The position numbers and the translations under genes were made by a program. Below, piece after piece: positions 17,190 through 25,520 of a stretch of DNA of 64,000 bases. Each line of letters opens with the position of its first letter. The stretch's first letter is position 1. The DNA is from Arthrobacter sp. ISL-5 (GTDB lineage Bacteria > Actinomycetota > Actinomycetes > Actinomycetales > Micrococcaceae), in NCBI RefSeq assembly GCF_018613835.1, contig NZ_JAGGPM010000001.1, positions 57,548 to 121,547 on the forward strand, given 5' to 3'. Under the pieces are notes generated by a model. That model saw nothing but the letters and a program-made list of their open reading frames with translations. It was not told the DNA's origin and did no database searches.

Positions 17190-18650
17190 ATGACGCCACA
17201 TGTTGTTGAACGGGGATTCGATGTCATTGTGATCGGCGCAGGCGCTGCCGGCGAAAATGTCGCAGACCGGGTGGTGCAGGGCGGCCTGACCGCGGTGCTG
17301 GTGGAGGCCGAACTGGTGGGCGGCGAGTGCTCCTACTGGGCCTGCATGCCGTCAAAGGCCCTGCTCCGGCCCGGCACGGCGCTGCACGGTGCGCAGACCG
17401 TCCCCGGAGCCAGCGAGGCGGTCACCCAGACCCTTGACGTCGCGGCCGTCCTGAAGAGCCGCGACTCCTTCACCTCCAAATGGCAGGACGACAGCCAGGT
17501 GCAGTGGGTGGAGGATGCCGGCATTGAGCTGATCCGCGGGCACGGCTGGATCACCGCGCCGCGGGCCGTGGAAGTCGCCGGCCTCGACGGCAACTCGTAT
17601 GCGCTCACGGCGCGGCACGCCGTCGTCCTGGCGAACGGCTCCACGCCAAACCGGCCGCCCATCGACGGACTTTCCGAAGTTCAGTACTGGGGAACCCGCG
17701 AGGCGACGTCGGTCAAGGAGATCCCCGAACGGCTGGCCGTCCTTGGCGGCGGCGTCGCGGGCACGGAGCTCGCCCAGGCCTTTGCCCGCCTCGGGTCGGC
17801 CGTCACGCTTGTGGCGCGCAGCGGCCTGCTCCGGAATTTCCCCGCGGAGGCCGCGAAGCTGGTTGCCGCCGGGCTCCGCGCCGACGGTGTGGAAATCCGC
17901 CTGGACACCGGGACGCGGAGCGTTCGCGAGAACGACAACGGCTCCCTGACCCTGACGCTCGACGGCGGCGACACCGTTACGGTGGACAGGCTCCTGGTTT
18001 CGACAGGGCGGCACCCCGCCCTGGAAGGGCTGGGGCTGGAAAGTGTGGGGCTAGGTGCCACTACCGGAAAGGCCCCGACGCTGAGCACGGACTCCACCGG
18101 CCTGGTGCACGGCGCAGCCGGCAGCGACGACAGTCCGTGGCTCTACGCGGTGGGCGACGCGGCGGGCAACGCCCTGCTCACGCACCAGGGCAAGTACGAG
18201 GCCCGCGCCACCGGCGCAGCCATCGCGGCCCGCGCCAAGGGTGAGCTAACGGGTGCGCCCGAGGCCTGGAGCCGCTGCGCGCAGACCGCAAACGAGCACG
18301 CAGTTCCCAATGTGGTGTTCACGGATCCGGAGCTGGCGAACGTCGGCCGGTCCGTGGAGCAGGCCCGGAAGGACGGCTACAACGTGTCGTCCGTGGAGCT
18401 GCCCATCGCCGTGGCGGGCTCTTCCCTGCATGCCAAGAACTACGACGGCTGGGCGCAGCTCGTGATCGATGAGGACCGCAAGGTCCTGCTCGGTGCGACG
18501 TTTGCCGGCCCCGACGTCGCCGAGCTGCTGCACGCGGCGACGATCGCCGTCGTCGGTCAAGTCCCGCTCGACCGGCTCTGGCACGCCGTCCCCTCGTACC
18601 CCACCATCAGCGAAGTCTGGCTCCGGCTCCTGGAGAAGTACGGCCTCTGA
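17190..18650 (+). CDS. Pyridine nucleotide-disulfide oxidoreductase (class I, mercuric reductase-like)
   Basis: A 486-residue homolog of dihydrolipoamide dehydrogenase and mercuric reductase. It shows the N-terminal FAD motif VIVIGAGAAGENVA, the redox-active disulfide C-x4-C in GGECSYWACMPSKALLRP, an NAD motif LAVLGGGVAGTELAQ, and a C-terminal dimerisation domain ending AVPSYPTISEVWLRLLE. There is no N-terminal HMA metal-binding domain and no C-terminal vicinal cysteine pair, so mercuric reductase activity is unlikely. It stands alone, so it cannot be tied to a particular complex. Substrate unknown. Confidence 0.9.
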   Translation: MTPHVVERGFDVIVIGAGAAGENVADRVVQGGLTAVLVEAELVGGECSYWACMPSKALLRPGTALHGAQTVPGASEAVTQTLDVAAVLKSRDSFTSKWQDDSQVQWVEDAGIELIRGHGWITAPRAVEVAGLDGNSYALTARHAVVLANGSTPNRPPIDGLSEVQYWGTREATSVKEIPERLAVLGGGVAGTELAQAFARLGSAVTLVARSGLLRNFPAEAAKLVAAGLRADGVEIRLDTGTRSVRENDNGSLTLTLDGGDTVTVDRLLVSTGRHPALEGLGLESVGLGATTGKAPTLSTDSTGLVHGAAGSDDSPWLYAVGDAAGNALLTHQGKYEARATGAAIAARAKGELTGAPEAWSRCAQTANEHAVPNVVFTDPELANVGRSVEQARKDGYNVSSVELPIAVAGSSLHAKNYDGWAQLVIDEDRKVLLGATFAGPDVAELLHAATIAVVGQVPLDRLWHAVPSYPTISEVWLRLLEKYGL

Positions 18651-18666
18651 CCCCGGCCGAACCACA

Positions 18667-18729
18667 GCGCGAACGGACAGCAAATGCCCTCAAATGCGAG
18701 TTTTGAGGGCATTAGCTGCCAGTTCGCGC
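18667..18729. repeat. Long intergenic palindrome, GCGCGAACGGACA family (copy 2)
   Basis: A 28-bp stem with three mismatches and a 7-base loop. The left arm begins GCGCGAACGGACAG and the right arm ends CAGTTCGCGC. The outer bases match the palindrome at 13834-13879 while the inner stem sequence is completely different. It sits 16 bases after the oxidoreductase stop. Confidence 0.82.
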
Positions 18730-18764
18730 ATGACCGATGGATCACAATGACACGAATCTATTTG

Positions 18765-18780
18765 AACTGACCGGTCAGTT
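18765..18780. promoter_or_regulatory. TetR-type operator (perfect 16-bp palindrome)
   Basis: AACTGACCGGTCAGTT is a perfect palindrome 42 bp upstream of the first gene of an operon whose last gene is a TetR repressor. It is a typical autoregulation site. Confidence 0.8.
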
Positions 18781-18821
18781 TAGTTAGCCTTGATGCAGAC
18801 GACATCTGCGAAAGGCTCCCT

Positions 18822-19493
18822 TTGCTCTCCGTACAACAGCTTCGCGTGAACGGCCGGCGGGATGATCTCCTCCCGCCCACGTCACTGCAGGCATCCCGCG
18901 GCGACCTGCTGCTGGTCACGGCCGACCGCCAGGACCAGCGGACCGCGCTGGCCCTGGCGCTCAGCGGCCGGATGAAGCCGGGCGGCGGAACCATCAGCTG
19001 GGACGGGCAGACCAAAATCAAGCAGCTCCGCACCGCCGGCGCGCTGGTGGACTCCCCCGGCGTCAACGAACCCGAAGAGCACCTGAGCGTCCGCGACCTG
19101 GTGACAGAGGATCTGTCCCTCATTCCCCGCCGGTACCGCGGGGCCCTCCTCAGCAAGCCTTGGCTGAAGATCAACCGCTTCGAGGACATCGCCGGGATGT
19201 GGGCCGAGCAGCTCCCTCCGCGGCGCCGCACCGAGCTCCTGACAGCCCTGGCGCTCGCCAACCCCCGCACGGACCTCCTGGTCATGGACTCCCCCGACAG
19301 GCACAGCGCCGAGCCGGCGGACTGGCTGCCGCGGCTCACAGAACTGGCGTACGACGGCGGCCGGCCACTCGCCGTCGTCGCCGCCGTGACTGCCCTCCCG
19401 CCCGGCTGGACCGGCCCGGCCGCCGTCATCGGCAACGCGGCCCCGAAGGCCGCCGTCACCGAAGAACAACCCGAAAACGAGGACGCAAAGTGA
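18822..19493 (+). CDS. Degenerate ABC-transporter ATPase-like protein
   Basis: A 223-residue protein with the outline of an ABC ATPase (LSVQQLRVNGRRDDLLPPTSLQASRGDLLLVTA...) but without working motifs. The Walker A position reads TADRQDQRTALALAL, with no GxxGxGKS/T. The signature region reads LPPRRRTELL. The Walker B strand LLVMDSP lacks the catalytic Glu. It probably cannot hydrolyse ATP and may serve as a structural or regulatory partner of the membrane protein that follows, with which it overlaps by GTGA. The TTG start at 18822 is chosen from the operator spacing and an AAAGG segment upstream; it is not certain. Confidence 0.78.
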   Translation: MLSVQQLRVNGRRDDLLPPTSLQASRGDLLLVTADRQDQRTALALALSGRMKPGGGTISWDGQTKIKQLRTAGALVDSPGVNEPEEHLSVRDLVTEDLSLIPRRYRGALLSKPWLKINRFEDIAGMWAEQLPPRRRTELLTALALANPRTDLLVMDSPDRHSAEPADWLPRLTELAYDGGRPLAVVAAVTALPPGWTGPAAVIGNAAPKAAVTEEQPENEDAK

Positions 19494-21526
19494 CAGTGCT
19501 GCGGCTGGCCCGTTCCGAACTCAAGCGGATGACCGGCGGCCTGCTGCCCAAGCTGACCATCCTGGCGCTGACCATGGTGCCCCTGCTCTACGGCGCTGTC
19601 TACCTGTACGCCAACTGGAATCCGTACGGCAACCTGAACCAGATCGACGCCGCGCTTGTGATGGAGGACGCCGGCGCCGCCACCAGCGACGGCGTCCGCC
19701 TGCAGGCCGGGCAGAAGGTGGCGGACAGCCTCGTTGAAGGGCACGTGTTCAACTGGCAGCCCGTCCAGTCCGCCGCCGAAGCGGACCAGGGCGTCAGCGA
19801 GGGAAAGTACGCCTTTGCGCTCAAGATCCCCCGCGACTTTTCCAGCAACCTGGCCTCCCCCGGAAGCTTCGATTCGGCCAGCCAGGCCATGCTCAACGTC
19901 ACCACCAACGACGCCAACAACTACCTGCTCAGCACCATCGTGGACAAGCTCACCACCGCCGTGCACGCCTCCGTCGCCAAGGAGGTCGGAGCGGAAACAG
20001 CGAACCAGCTCCTGACGGGATTCGGCACCATCCACACGCAAATGGCCAAGGCGGCCGACGGCGCCGGAACCCTGGCGGACGGCGTCGCCCGGCTCCGCGA
20101 TGGCGCCGCCGGCCTGCATCAAGGCACCGGCCAGCTCGAGGCAGGCGCGGCGGAGCTCTACGACGGCCAGGTCAAACTTCGCGACGGCGCCGCGCAGCTT
20201 GCTTCCGGAGCCGGCCAGCTGAGCGGCGGGCTGGCACAGCTCAAGGACAAAACTGCCGGGCTTCCCGCCGATTCGCAGAGGCTTTCCGACGGCGCCGCCC
20301 AGGTCGCCGCCGGAAACGCGGCGCTGAACACCAAAGTCCAGGACGTCGTCGGGCAGCTGCAGGCCGCAGACGACGGGCTCCGGGCGCGGGTCCAGGAGTC
20401 CAATGCCCGGCTGGTCGCCGCCGGCGTCCTGACCCAGGATCAGGCGGCCAAAGTCCTGGCCGACTTCGACTCCGCCGCGGCCTCCGGGCCAGTCACAGAC
20501 GCGAGGGCGAAAATCCGGGCCGACGCCGCACAGATCCAGCAGCTCGCCGACGGCTCGGCCGCCGTGAGCGCCGCGGGGGCCGAGCTCGCCGCAGCAGCTC
20601 CTGCGCTGTCCGGCGCCATCTCCACGGCATCGAGCGGCGCGGACCGGCTCTCCGCCGGCGCAACAACCCTGGCGGCCGGACAGCAGGCGGCCCTGGACGG
20701 TGCGGCCGCGCTCTCTGAGGGGGCCCGGAAGCTTGACGACGGCGCAGCCCGGCTGGAGACCGGAGCCGGCACCGCAGCCGACGGTTCCCGGACGCTGGCC
20801 ACGGAGCTGTCGAAGGGTGCCGGCAAGGTGCCCAACCCGGATCAAGCGCAGAAAAGCAACCTCTCCGGTGTGATGTCCGATCCCGTGGCCGTCAGCAACG
20901 TATCGCAGGCCAAGGCGGGTTCCTACGGCGCCGGGCTGGCGCCGTTCTTCCTGACCCTGGCACTGTGGATCGGCGTGTTCATGCTGGTCCAGGCCATGCG
21001 CCCCGTCACGCAGCGCGCCCTCGCCTCCAACGCGCCCGCTTGGAAGATCGCCGTCGGAGGCTGGCTTCCGTTCCTTGCCGTGTCCGCCGTGCAGGCCAGC
21101 CTCCTCACCCTGGTGGTGAATGTGGGGCTGGGGCTGAATCCCGCCCATCCCATGCTGATGTGGCTGTTCCTGCTTGCCGCGGCGGCGGCCTTCAGTGCCA
21201 TCATCCAAGGCGTGGTGGCCCTGCTGGGTTCGCCGGGGAAGCTGGTGGTCCTCATTCTCCTGGTGCTGCAGCTTGTCTCCTCCGGCGGAACGTTCCCGTG
21301 GCAGACCACGCCGCAGCCGCTGCACGTGGTGCATCAGATCCTGCCCATGGGCTATGTGGTCAACGGCATGCGGCACCTGGTCTACGGCGCGGACCTCTCC
21401 ATGATCCCGTCCACCGTGGCCGGACTGCTTGGCTACACTTTGCTGGGGGTGGTGCTCTCAACGCTGGCCGTCCGCAAGCACAAGTTCTGGACCCTCAAGA
21501 CCCTGAAACCGGAGATCGCCGTATGA
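19490..21526 (+). CDS. YhgE/Pip-family membrane protein
   Basis: A 678-residue membrane protein with one N-terminal helix (LTILALTMVPLLYGAVYLY), a large extracytoplasmic region, and five to six C-terminal helices of ABC-2 type. The extracytoplasmic part (about 180-460) is built of L-x2-G-A-x3-L-x-x-G repeats that should form long coiled coils. This is the hallmark of the YhgE/Pip (phage infection protein) family, which includes phage receptors and ESX-linked exporters. GTG 19490 overlaps the preceding stop and ATGA couples it to the TetR gene. It probably exports a substrate together with the degenerate ATPase. Confidence 0.9.
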   Translation: MTVLRLARSELKRMTGGLLPKLTILALTMVPLLYGAVYLYANWNPYGNLNQIDAALVMEDAGAATSDGVRLQAGQKVADSLVEGHVFNWQPVQSAAEADQGVSEGKYAFALKIPRDFSSNLASPGSFDSASQAMLNVTTNDANNYLLSTIVDKLTTAVHASVAKEVGAETANQLLTGFGTIHTQMAKAADGAGTLADGVARLRDGAAGLHQGTGQLEAGAAELYDGQVKLRDGAAQLASGAGQLSGGLAQLKDKTAGLPADSQRLSDGAAQVAAGNAALNTKVQDVVGQLQAADDGLRARVQESNARLVAAGVLTQDQAAKVLADFDSAAASGPVTDARAKIRADAAQIQQLADGSAAVSAAGAELAAAAPALSGAISTASSGADRLSAGATTLAAGQQAALDGAAALSEGARKLDDGAARLETGAGTAADGSRTLATELSKGAGKVPNPDQAQKSNLSGVMSDPVAVSNVSQAKAGSYGAGLAPFFLTLALWIGVFMLVQAMRPVTQRALASNAPAWKIAVGGWLPFLAVSAVQASLLTLVVNVGLGLNPAHPMLMWLFLLAAAAAFSAIIQGVVALLGSPGKLVVLILLVLQLVSSGGTFPWQTTPQPLHVVHQILPMGYVVNGMRHLVYGADLSMIPSTVAGLLGYTLLGVVLSTLAVRKHKFWTLKTLKPEIAV

Positions 21527-22155
21527 GCTCGTCGGAGGCCGGCCAGGCGGCCGTTCAGCCCAAGAAACTCCGCCCCGCCCGGACGAACGCCACCAAACAG
21601 AAGCTCTTCGAGGCCTCCATGGAGCTGATCGGCGAGCGCGGCGCGGCAGGGGTGACGGTGGACGAGATCGCGGCGGCGGCAGGCGTTTCCAAGGGCACGG
21701 TCTACTACAACTTCGGCAGCAAGTCCGACCTGATCGCGCAGCTCCTGCGGCACGGCGTGGACATCCTCGAAGCCAGGCTTCTCAGCGTGCAGGGCGAATC
21801 GGCGGACTCCCTCGCCGGCATGGACGCCATGATCGGGCAGGCCATGGACTTCATGGCGGAGTATCCGTCCTTCGCCCGGCTGTGGGTGAGCGAGAACTGG
21901 CGCACTCCCAGCGAATGGCAGGACACGTTCGCGGAGCTCCGCACACGGCTGCTCGGAGTGATCGGCTCCGCGATTGAAAGCGTGGCCGCGGAGTACCCCG
22001 TGGACGCCTCCATCTCCCGGGGAAGCCTGGAAACGGCGATATTCGGCGCCTGTTTTGTGGTCGGACTCGACCGCCAGACGTACAACCCGGAGCGGACCCG
22101 TGACCAAAGTGTTGCGGCCATCATGGCCATCATGCGTGGCTACGTGCAGAAGTAG
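21523..22155 (+). CDS. TetR-family transcriptional repressor
   Basis: A 210-residue repressor. The N-terminal helix-turn-helix is VTVDEIAAAAGVSKGTVYYNFGSKSDLIAQLL; the rest is a helical ligand-binding domain. ATG 21523 overlaps the stop of the YhgE/Pip gene. The three genes form one operon preceded by a perfect TetR-type palindrome at 18765-18780, so autoregulation is likely. The inducer is unknown. Confidence 0.92.
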   Translation: MSSSEAGQAAVQPKKLRPARTNATKQKLFEASMELIGERGAAGVTVDEIAAAAGVSKGTVYYNFGSKSDLIAQLLRHGVDILEARLLSVQGESADSLAGMDAMIGQAMDFMAEYPSFARLWVSENWRTPSEWQDTFAELRTRLLGVIGSAIESVAAEYPVDASISRGSLETAIFGACFVVGLDRQTYNPERTRDQSVAAIMAIMRGYVQK

Positions 22156-22169
22156 CCTGATCCTCAGCC

Positions 22170-22871
22170 ATGATTAGTCCCATGGGCCACATGGGTAACA
22201 GCGGGAAGACAGCCATCGGCGCTGTTTTCGCCGCGCTCGGCACGCTGGTGCTGACGGCCGTCACCCTTGAGGAGGCTGCGCTGTTCGCTTTCCTGGGCGC
22301 AGTGGCCGTGGGATACGTGGCGTCGGTGGCCGAAGCATTTGCCCGCCGGCGCTACCTTGCCCTGCTGGCCGGCGGCGTCGGGACCAGTCTGTTCATCGGC
22401 TGCAGCATAGCCTTCCTGCGCATGTGGGGCCTGGCGTTCAACCAGGACCCCGGGGCACTCGGGGAGGCCGTGACCACCAAGGACTCGGACATCTACTTCT
22501 ACCTGGCGGCCGCCTCGGGTTCGCTGACCCTGCTGGTGCTCTTCGCCGGGGCCGTCTGGCCGTCCGGCAGGCGCCTGCGGCCGCGGCCCCGGGTCGCGGC
22601 CCGTAAACCGGCACCCGCCCGTGCGCCCACGCGCCGGCCTGCCGCGAGAGTCCCTGCAGGCACGCGGCAATCTCCTGCGACCGCCCAGCGCACTCCCGCA
22701 CAGCGGCAGGCTACACCGCGTCAGGCCCTCCAGCGCACCGCGGCACCCCGCCAGTCCCCACCGCGCCAGTCGGCTCAGCGAACAGCCGCCCCGCGGACAT
22801 CCGGCTCAGGGACATCCGGTTCAGGGACGTCCGGCTCGGGGACATCTGCCGGCAGGACTCCCCGCCGCTGA
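22170..22871 (+). CDS. Hypothetical membrane protein with basic Pro/Ala-rich tail
   Basis: Up to 233 residues. Residues 10-130 contain four hydrophobic helices (for example AVFAALGTLVLTAVTL, LLVLFAGAVWP). The last ~95 residues are hydrophilic and rich in Arg, Pro, Ala, Gln and Thr, ending in four SGSGT-type repeats. A cytoplasmic nucleic-acid- or membrane-binding tail is possible but unproven. ATG 22170 or 22182 could be the start. No family is recognised. Confidence 0.7.
   Translation: MISPMGHMGNSGKTAIGAVFAALGTLVLTAVTLEEAALFAFLGAVAVGYVASVAEAFARRRYLALLAGGVGTSLFIGCSIAFLRMWGLAFNQDPGALGEAVTTKDSDIYFYLAAASGSLTLLVLFAGAVWPSGRRLRPRPRVAARKPAPARAPTRRPAARVPAGTRQSPATAQRTPAQRQATPRQALQRTAAPRQSPPRQSAQRTAAPRTSGSGTSGSGTSGSGTSAGRTPRR
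22799..22850 (+). repeat. 15-bp coding tandem repeat
   Basis: About three and a half copies of a 15-bp unit (GGGACATCCGGCTCA-like) encoding TSGSG at the C-terminus of the hypothetical membrane protein. It is a potential length-variable site. Confidence 0.7.
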
Positions 22872-22963
22872 ACGGCCGCAGAACCGCCGCGCACGCCCGA
22901 CGTTCAAGGCCCGACGTTCAGGGACGGCACGCAACGCAGTGGCCAGGTCACCGAAGACCCGGG

Positions 22964-24391
22964 TCACCGAAAGACGCCAAATGCCTGCCATCCGTTGCCC
23001 ACCTGGCGGCTTCCGGTGAACCGGCCGCTGCCCAGGCTGTAGTAGATGAGCCGGCCGTCAACGGTCTTTGCCGTGATGCCGCGCGTTCCCGTGCCCTGGA
23101 ACCCGAACGAGGCATGGGACTGGGCGACGGCGCCCCAGCCGTTCCCCACCTTCGGGCGCGCCTCCCGCGCGAACCTGCCGGCGCCGTCGGACCTGTACAG
23201 CATGAGGTCCCCGGCCGCGGTGGTGGCCAGCAGGTCCTGACGCCGGTCGTTGTCGAAATCGGCCATGGCCAGCTTCAGTCCCAGGAACCCGTTCCCGATC
23301 TGCTGCCGGGCCCCAAGGGCACCGCCGGCGGCATTCGGGTAGAAGTACATGGCACCGTCCGCAGCCGTTCCCACCACGCCGGGGAACCGGTGGCCGCTGT
23401 GCCACTTGCCCACGGTGATGTTCATAGACTGCCAGCCCGCCGTGCCGGCGGTAAATGGGCTGAGGAAGCCGCCGGAGAGCTTGCCACGATAGACCGTGAG
23501 GGTTCCGCTCTTCCACTGGGCGATGATGTCGTTGACCCCGTCAGCGTTCCAGTCGGCTACGAAGCCGGCTTTCAGTCCGGCCCAGCCGGAACCGATCCGT
23601 TCCCGGGAACCGAAGCCGCCTGTGCGGTTGGCCGGATAGTTCCACAGGATGCCGGCGGAATCTGCGGCGAGCACATCGGCCCCGCTCTTGATGGACGGGC
23701 GGGCCGCGAAGTACTGCTCCATGGTGGGGATGGCGCGGATCTTCATGTCCGTGGCCAGCTGGACCCCGACGAACCGCAGATGCCAGGGTTCATAGGTGTA
23801 GCCGGTGATGTGCGTGTAGCCCGCCGGATACCGCACGATGAACCCGTAGCGGTGCGCGTTCGCAGCCACCCAGCTCCCGCCCGGGGTGGTTCCGAAGCAG
23901 GCGCTCAGGCCGCAGCCGCCGCCCACATTGCCGACGTCAGCGGCGAGCCCTGTCTGGTGCTCGCTGTAACCGGGACGCGCCGAGATCTGGTCCGCATACG
24001 CCTGGCCGTACATCTGGACGTAGGAGCTGTACAGCGCGCTCTGGGAGGCATAGGACCTGTACGCGCTCACAACCTCCAGGGAGTGTCCGGCAGCACGCGC
24101 GCCGGCGAAGAGCTGGCTCATCGCGCCCGACACCTGGGCTCGCAGCAGATGGCCCGTGCCGCCCCACGAGACAAGGTCCCCCGGAACGAACTGCGCGGGG
24201 TTCAACGGCCGGGACTTGTTGACCAGCACCCAAGGGTTGCCCGGGTCTGTCACCACGCGTGTGGACAGCACCTCTCCGGACGGAGCGGCGTTGGAGGCCG
24301 GCGCACCGGCCGCAAACAGCATCAGAACGACGACGACGGCGGCGAACCGCCGGGCGCGCCCCCGCCACAGGTTCAAACCAGAAATCAGCAT
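22964..24391 (-). CDS. Secreted D-alanyl-D-alanine carboxypeptidase (VanY, M15B) with FG-GAP/VCBS-like repeats
   Basis: A 475-residue protein. It has an N-terminal signal peptide (RRFAAVVVVLMLFAAGAPASNAA), an M15B peptidase domain at about residues 40-215 and a C-terminal beta-propeller-like repeat region (about 225-475). The zinc ligands are His145 and Asp152 in SEHQTGLAAD and His204 in EPWHLRF, with Glu201 as the catalytic base. The repeats have the pattern AD-x-N-x-D-x-x-D-I and D-N-D-x-x-x-D-L. It should trim the terminal D-Ala of peptidoglycan peptides, with the propeller anchoring it to the wall or a polymer. ATG 24391 follows a GAAGGG site and starts the signal peptide. Confidence 0.9.
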   Translation of the reverse strand: MLISGLNLWRGRARRFAAVVVVLMLFAAGAPASNAAPSGEVLSTRVVTDPGNPWVLVNKSRPLNPAQFVPGDLVSWGGTGHLLRAQVSGAMSQLFAGARAAGHSLEVVSAYRSYASQSALYSSYVQMYGQAYADQISARPGYSEHQTGLAADVGNVGGGCGLSACFGTTPGGSWVAANAHRYGFIVRYPAGYTHITGYTYEPWHLRFVGVQLATDMKIRAIPTMEQYFAARPSIKSGADVLAADSAGILWNYPANRTGGFGSRERIGSGWAGLKAGFVADWNADGVNDIIAQWKSGTLTVYRGKLSGGFLSPFTAGTAGWQSMNITVGKWHSGHRFPGVVGTAADGAMYFYPNAAGGALGARQQIGNGFLGLKLAMADFDNDRRQDLLATTAAGDLMLYRSDGAGRFAREARPKVGNGWGAVAQSHASFGFQGTGTRGITAKTVDGRLIYYSLGSGRFTGSRQVGNGWQAFGVFR

Positions 24392-24468
24392 GGCGGGCCC
24401 TTCCCCACTAGACGACGCTGAGATCAAGGGTACCCGTGCGCAGCCGGGCAATACCGGCGGTGTTCGTG

Positions 24469-24996
24469 CTAGTGGGCGCGGGGGACCTTGAAATGCATGA
24501 GGCGGGCGTCCTGCCCGTCGAGCTCCGCCCAGGATTTCTCCGTCTCGAGGACGGTCAGCCCGCTGGTGGGGAACCGTGTTGCCGCGTCCATATAGGCGTC
24601 GTGCTTGGAATCGCGGGACGCCAGGTGCATGGCCAGGTCCTGCACTCCGGGCATGTGGGAGATCACCATGAGGGTGGTCACGGTATCCGGAACGTGGTTG
24701 ATGACCGCGAGCATGCGGAGCGCGGAGGCGGCGTACAGCCCGTCCTCAAGCTTCGGCGTCGGCGCTTTGTCGCCGAGCTCGCTGCACACCCAGGTGCAGG
24801 TCTGCCGGGTCCGCAGGGCGCTCGAGCAGAGGATGAAGTCCGGGACGATGTTGTGTTTGAGCAGCCACTTGCCCGCCAACGGTGCCTCGCGGTGGCCGCG
24901 CTCTTCCAGGGGACGGTCATGGTCCGCCACGCCTCCGGGCCAGTCGGACTTGGCGTGGCGCATGATCACCAGACGCCTCTTGTGGTGCGCGCTCAT
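24469..24996 (-). CDS. sixA: SixA-like histidine phosphatase
   Basis: A 175-residue member of the histidine phosphatase superfamily. The catalytic histidine is in the RHA motif (LVIMRHAKSDWP), followed by the phosphate pocket SSALRTRQT and the second histidine in VISHMPGVQDLA. SixA proteins dephosphorylate histidine-phosphorylated proteins such as Hpt domains or PTS components. The gene stands alone, with about 100 bp to the dodecin gene. A general phosphatase role is equally possible. Confidence 0.88.
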   Translation of the reverse strand: MSAHHKRRLVIMRHAKSDWPGGVADHDRPLEERGHREAPLAGKWLLKHNIVPDFILCSSALRTRQTCTWVCSELGDKAPTPKLEDGLYAASALRMLAVINHVPDTVTTLMVISHMPGVQDLAMHLASRDSKHDAYMDAATRFPTSGLTVLETEKSWAELDGQDARLMHFKVPRAH

Positions 24997-25101
24997 GGAC
25001 TCACCCTACTACCCAACTAGGTAGCAGCACGTGTCCTTTTGAGGCTCGAGAACGACGCGACCTGCGACCCAGTCGGGCAAGCCAGGGCTGGACGGTGCGG
25101 G

Positions 25102-25305
25102 TCAGTCGTCCAGGACGAAGGTCACCTCCAGCACAACATGCCAGGCGACGACGGAGCCGTCGGCGATTTCGACTTTCTGTTCCTTGACCCAGGCACCGGA
25201 AACGCCGCGCAGGGTCTTGTTGGCCCGGGCAATGCCCTCTTTGATGGCGTCGTCAAAAGAGGTTTTGGAGTTGGCGCTCAGCGTGGTGATGCGTGCAACG
25301 GACAT
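25102..25305 (-). CDS. Dodecin family flavin-binding protein
   Basis: A 67-residue protein matching dodecin across its length (ARITTLSANSKTSFDDAIKEGIARANKTLRGV, then WVKEQKVEI and a C-terminal strand). Dodecins form hollow dodecamers that store or buffer FMN/riboflavin. ATG 25305 is chosen because AGGAGGAG lies directly upstream. Confidence 0.94.
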   Translation of the reverse strand: MSVARITTLSANSKTSFDDAIKEGIARANKTLRGVSGAWVKEQKVEIADGSVVAWHVVLEVTFVLDD

Positions 25306-25471
25306 GGCTCCTCCTGCTAGTCGAATCAACGATCAGAGCCTACGCCGCACCAAGAAAAGTCAACAGAGCCCCAACAAACCCACCCGCGGAGAGGCCCTCG
25401 CCGAAGGACCCGGAGCCCAAGAACGACAGTCCCAGGAGAGGGCGCTGTAGTGCAGGCGCCCCGCGAAAGCG

Positions 25472-25503
25472 AAAGCGCCCGCCCCAGCAGGGACGGACGC
25501 TTT
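25472..25503 (-). terminator. Hairpin terminator downstream of the wHTH regulator
   Basis: On the minus strand AAAGCGTCCGTCCC pairs with GGGGCGGGCGCTTT (two G-T wobbles) around TGCT, 18 bases after the regulator's stop codon. There is no strong T-run. Confidence 0.55.
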
Positions 25504-25520
25504 GGCGTTTACGGAAAAGG

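Noticed and set aside
18758..21376. Long antisense frame across the ABC/YhgE region
   Set aside because: It is a shadow frame; the coiled-coil repeats of the real gene create long antisense opening.
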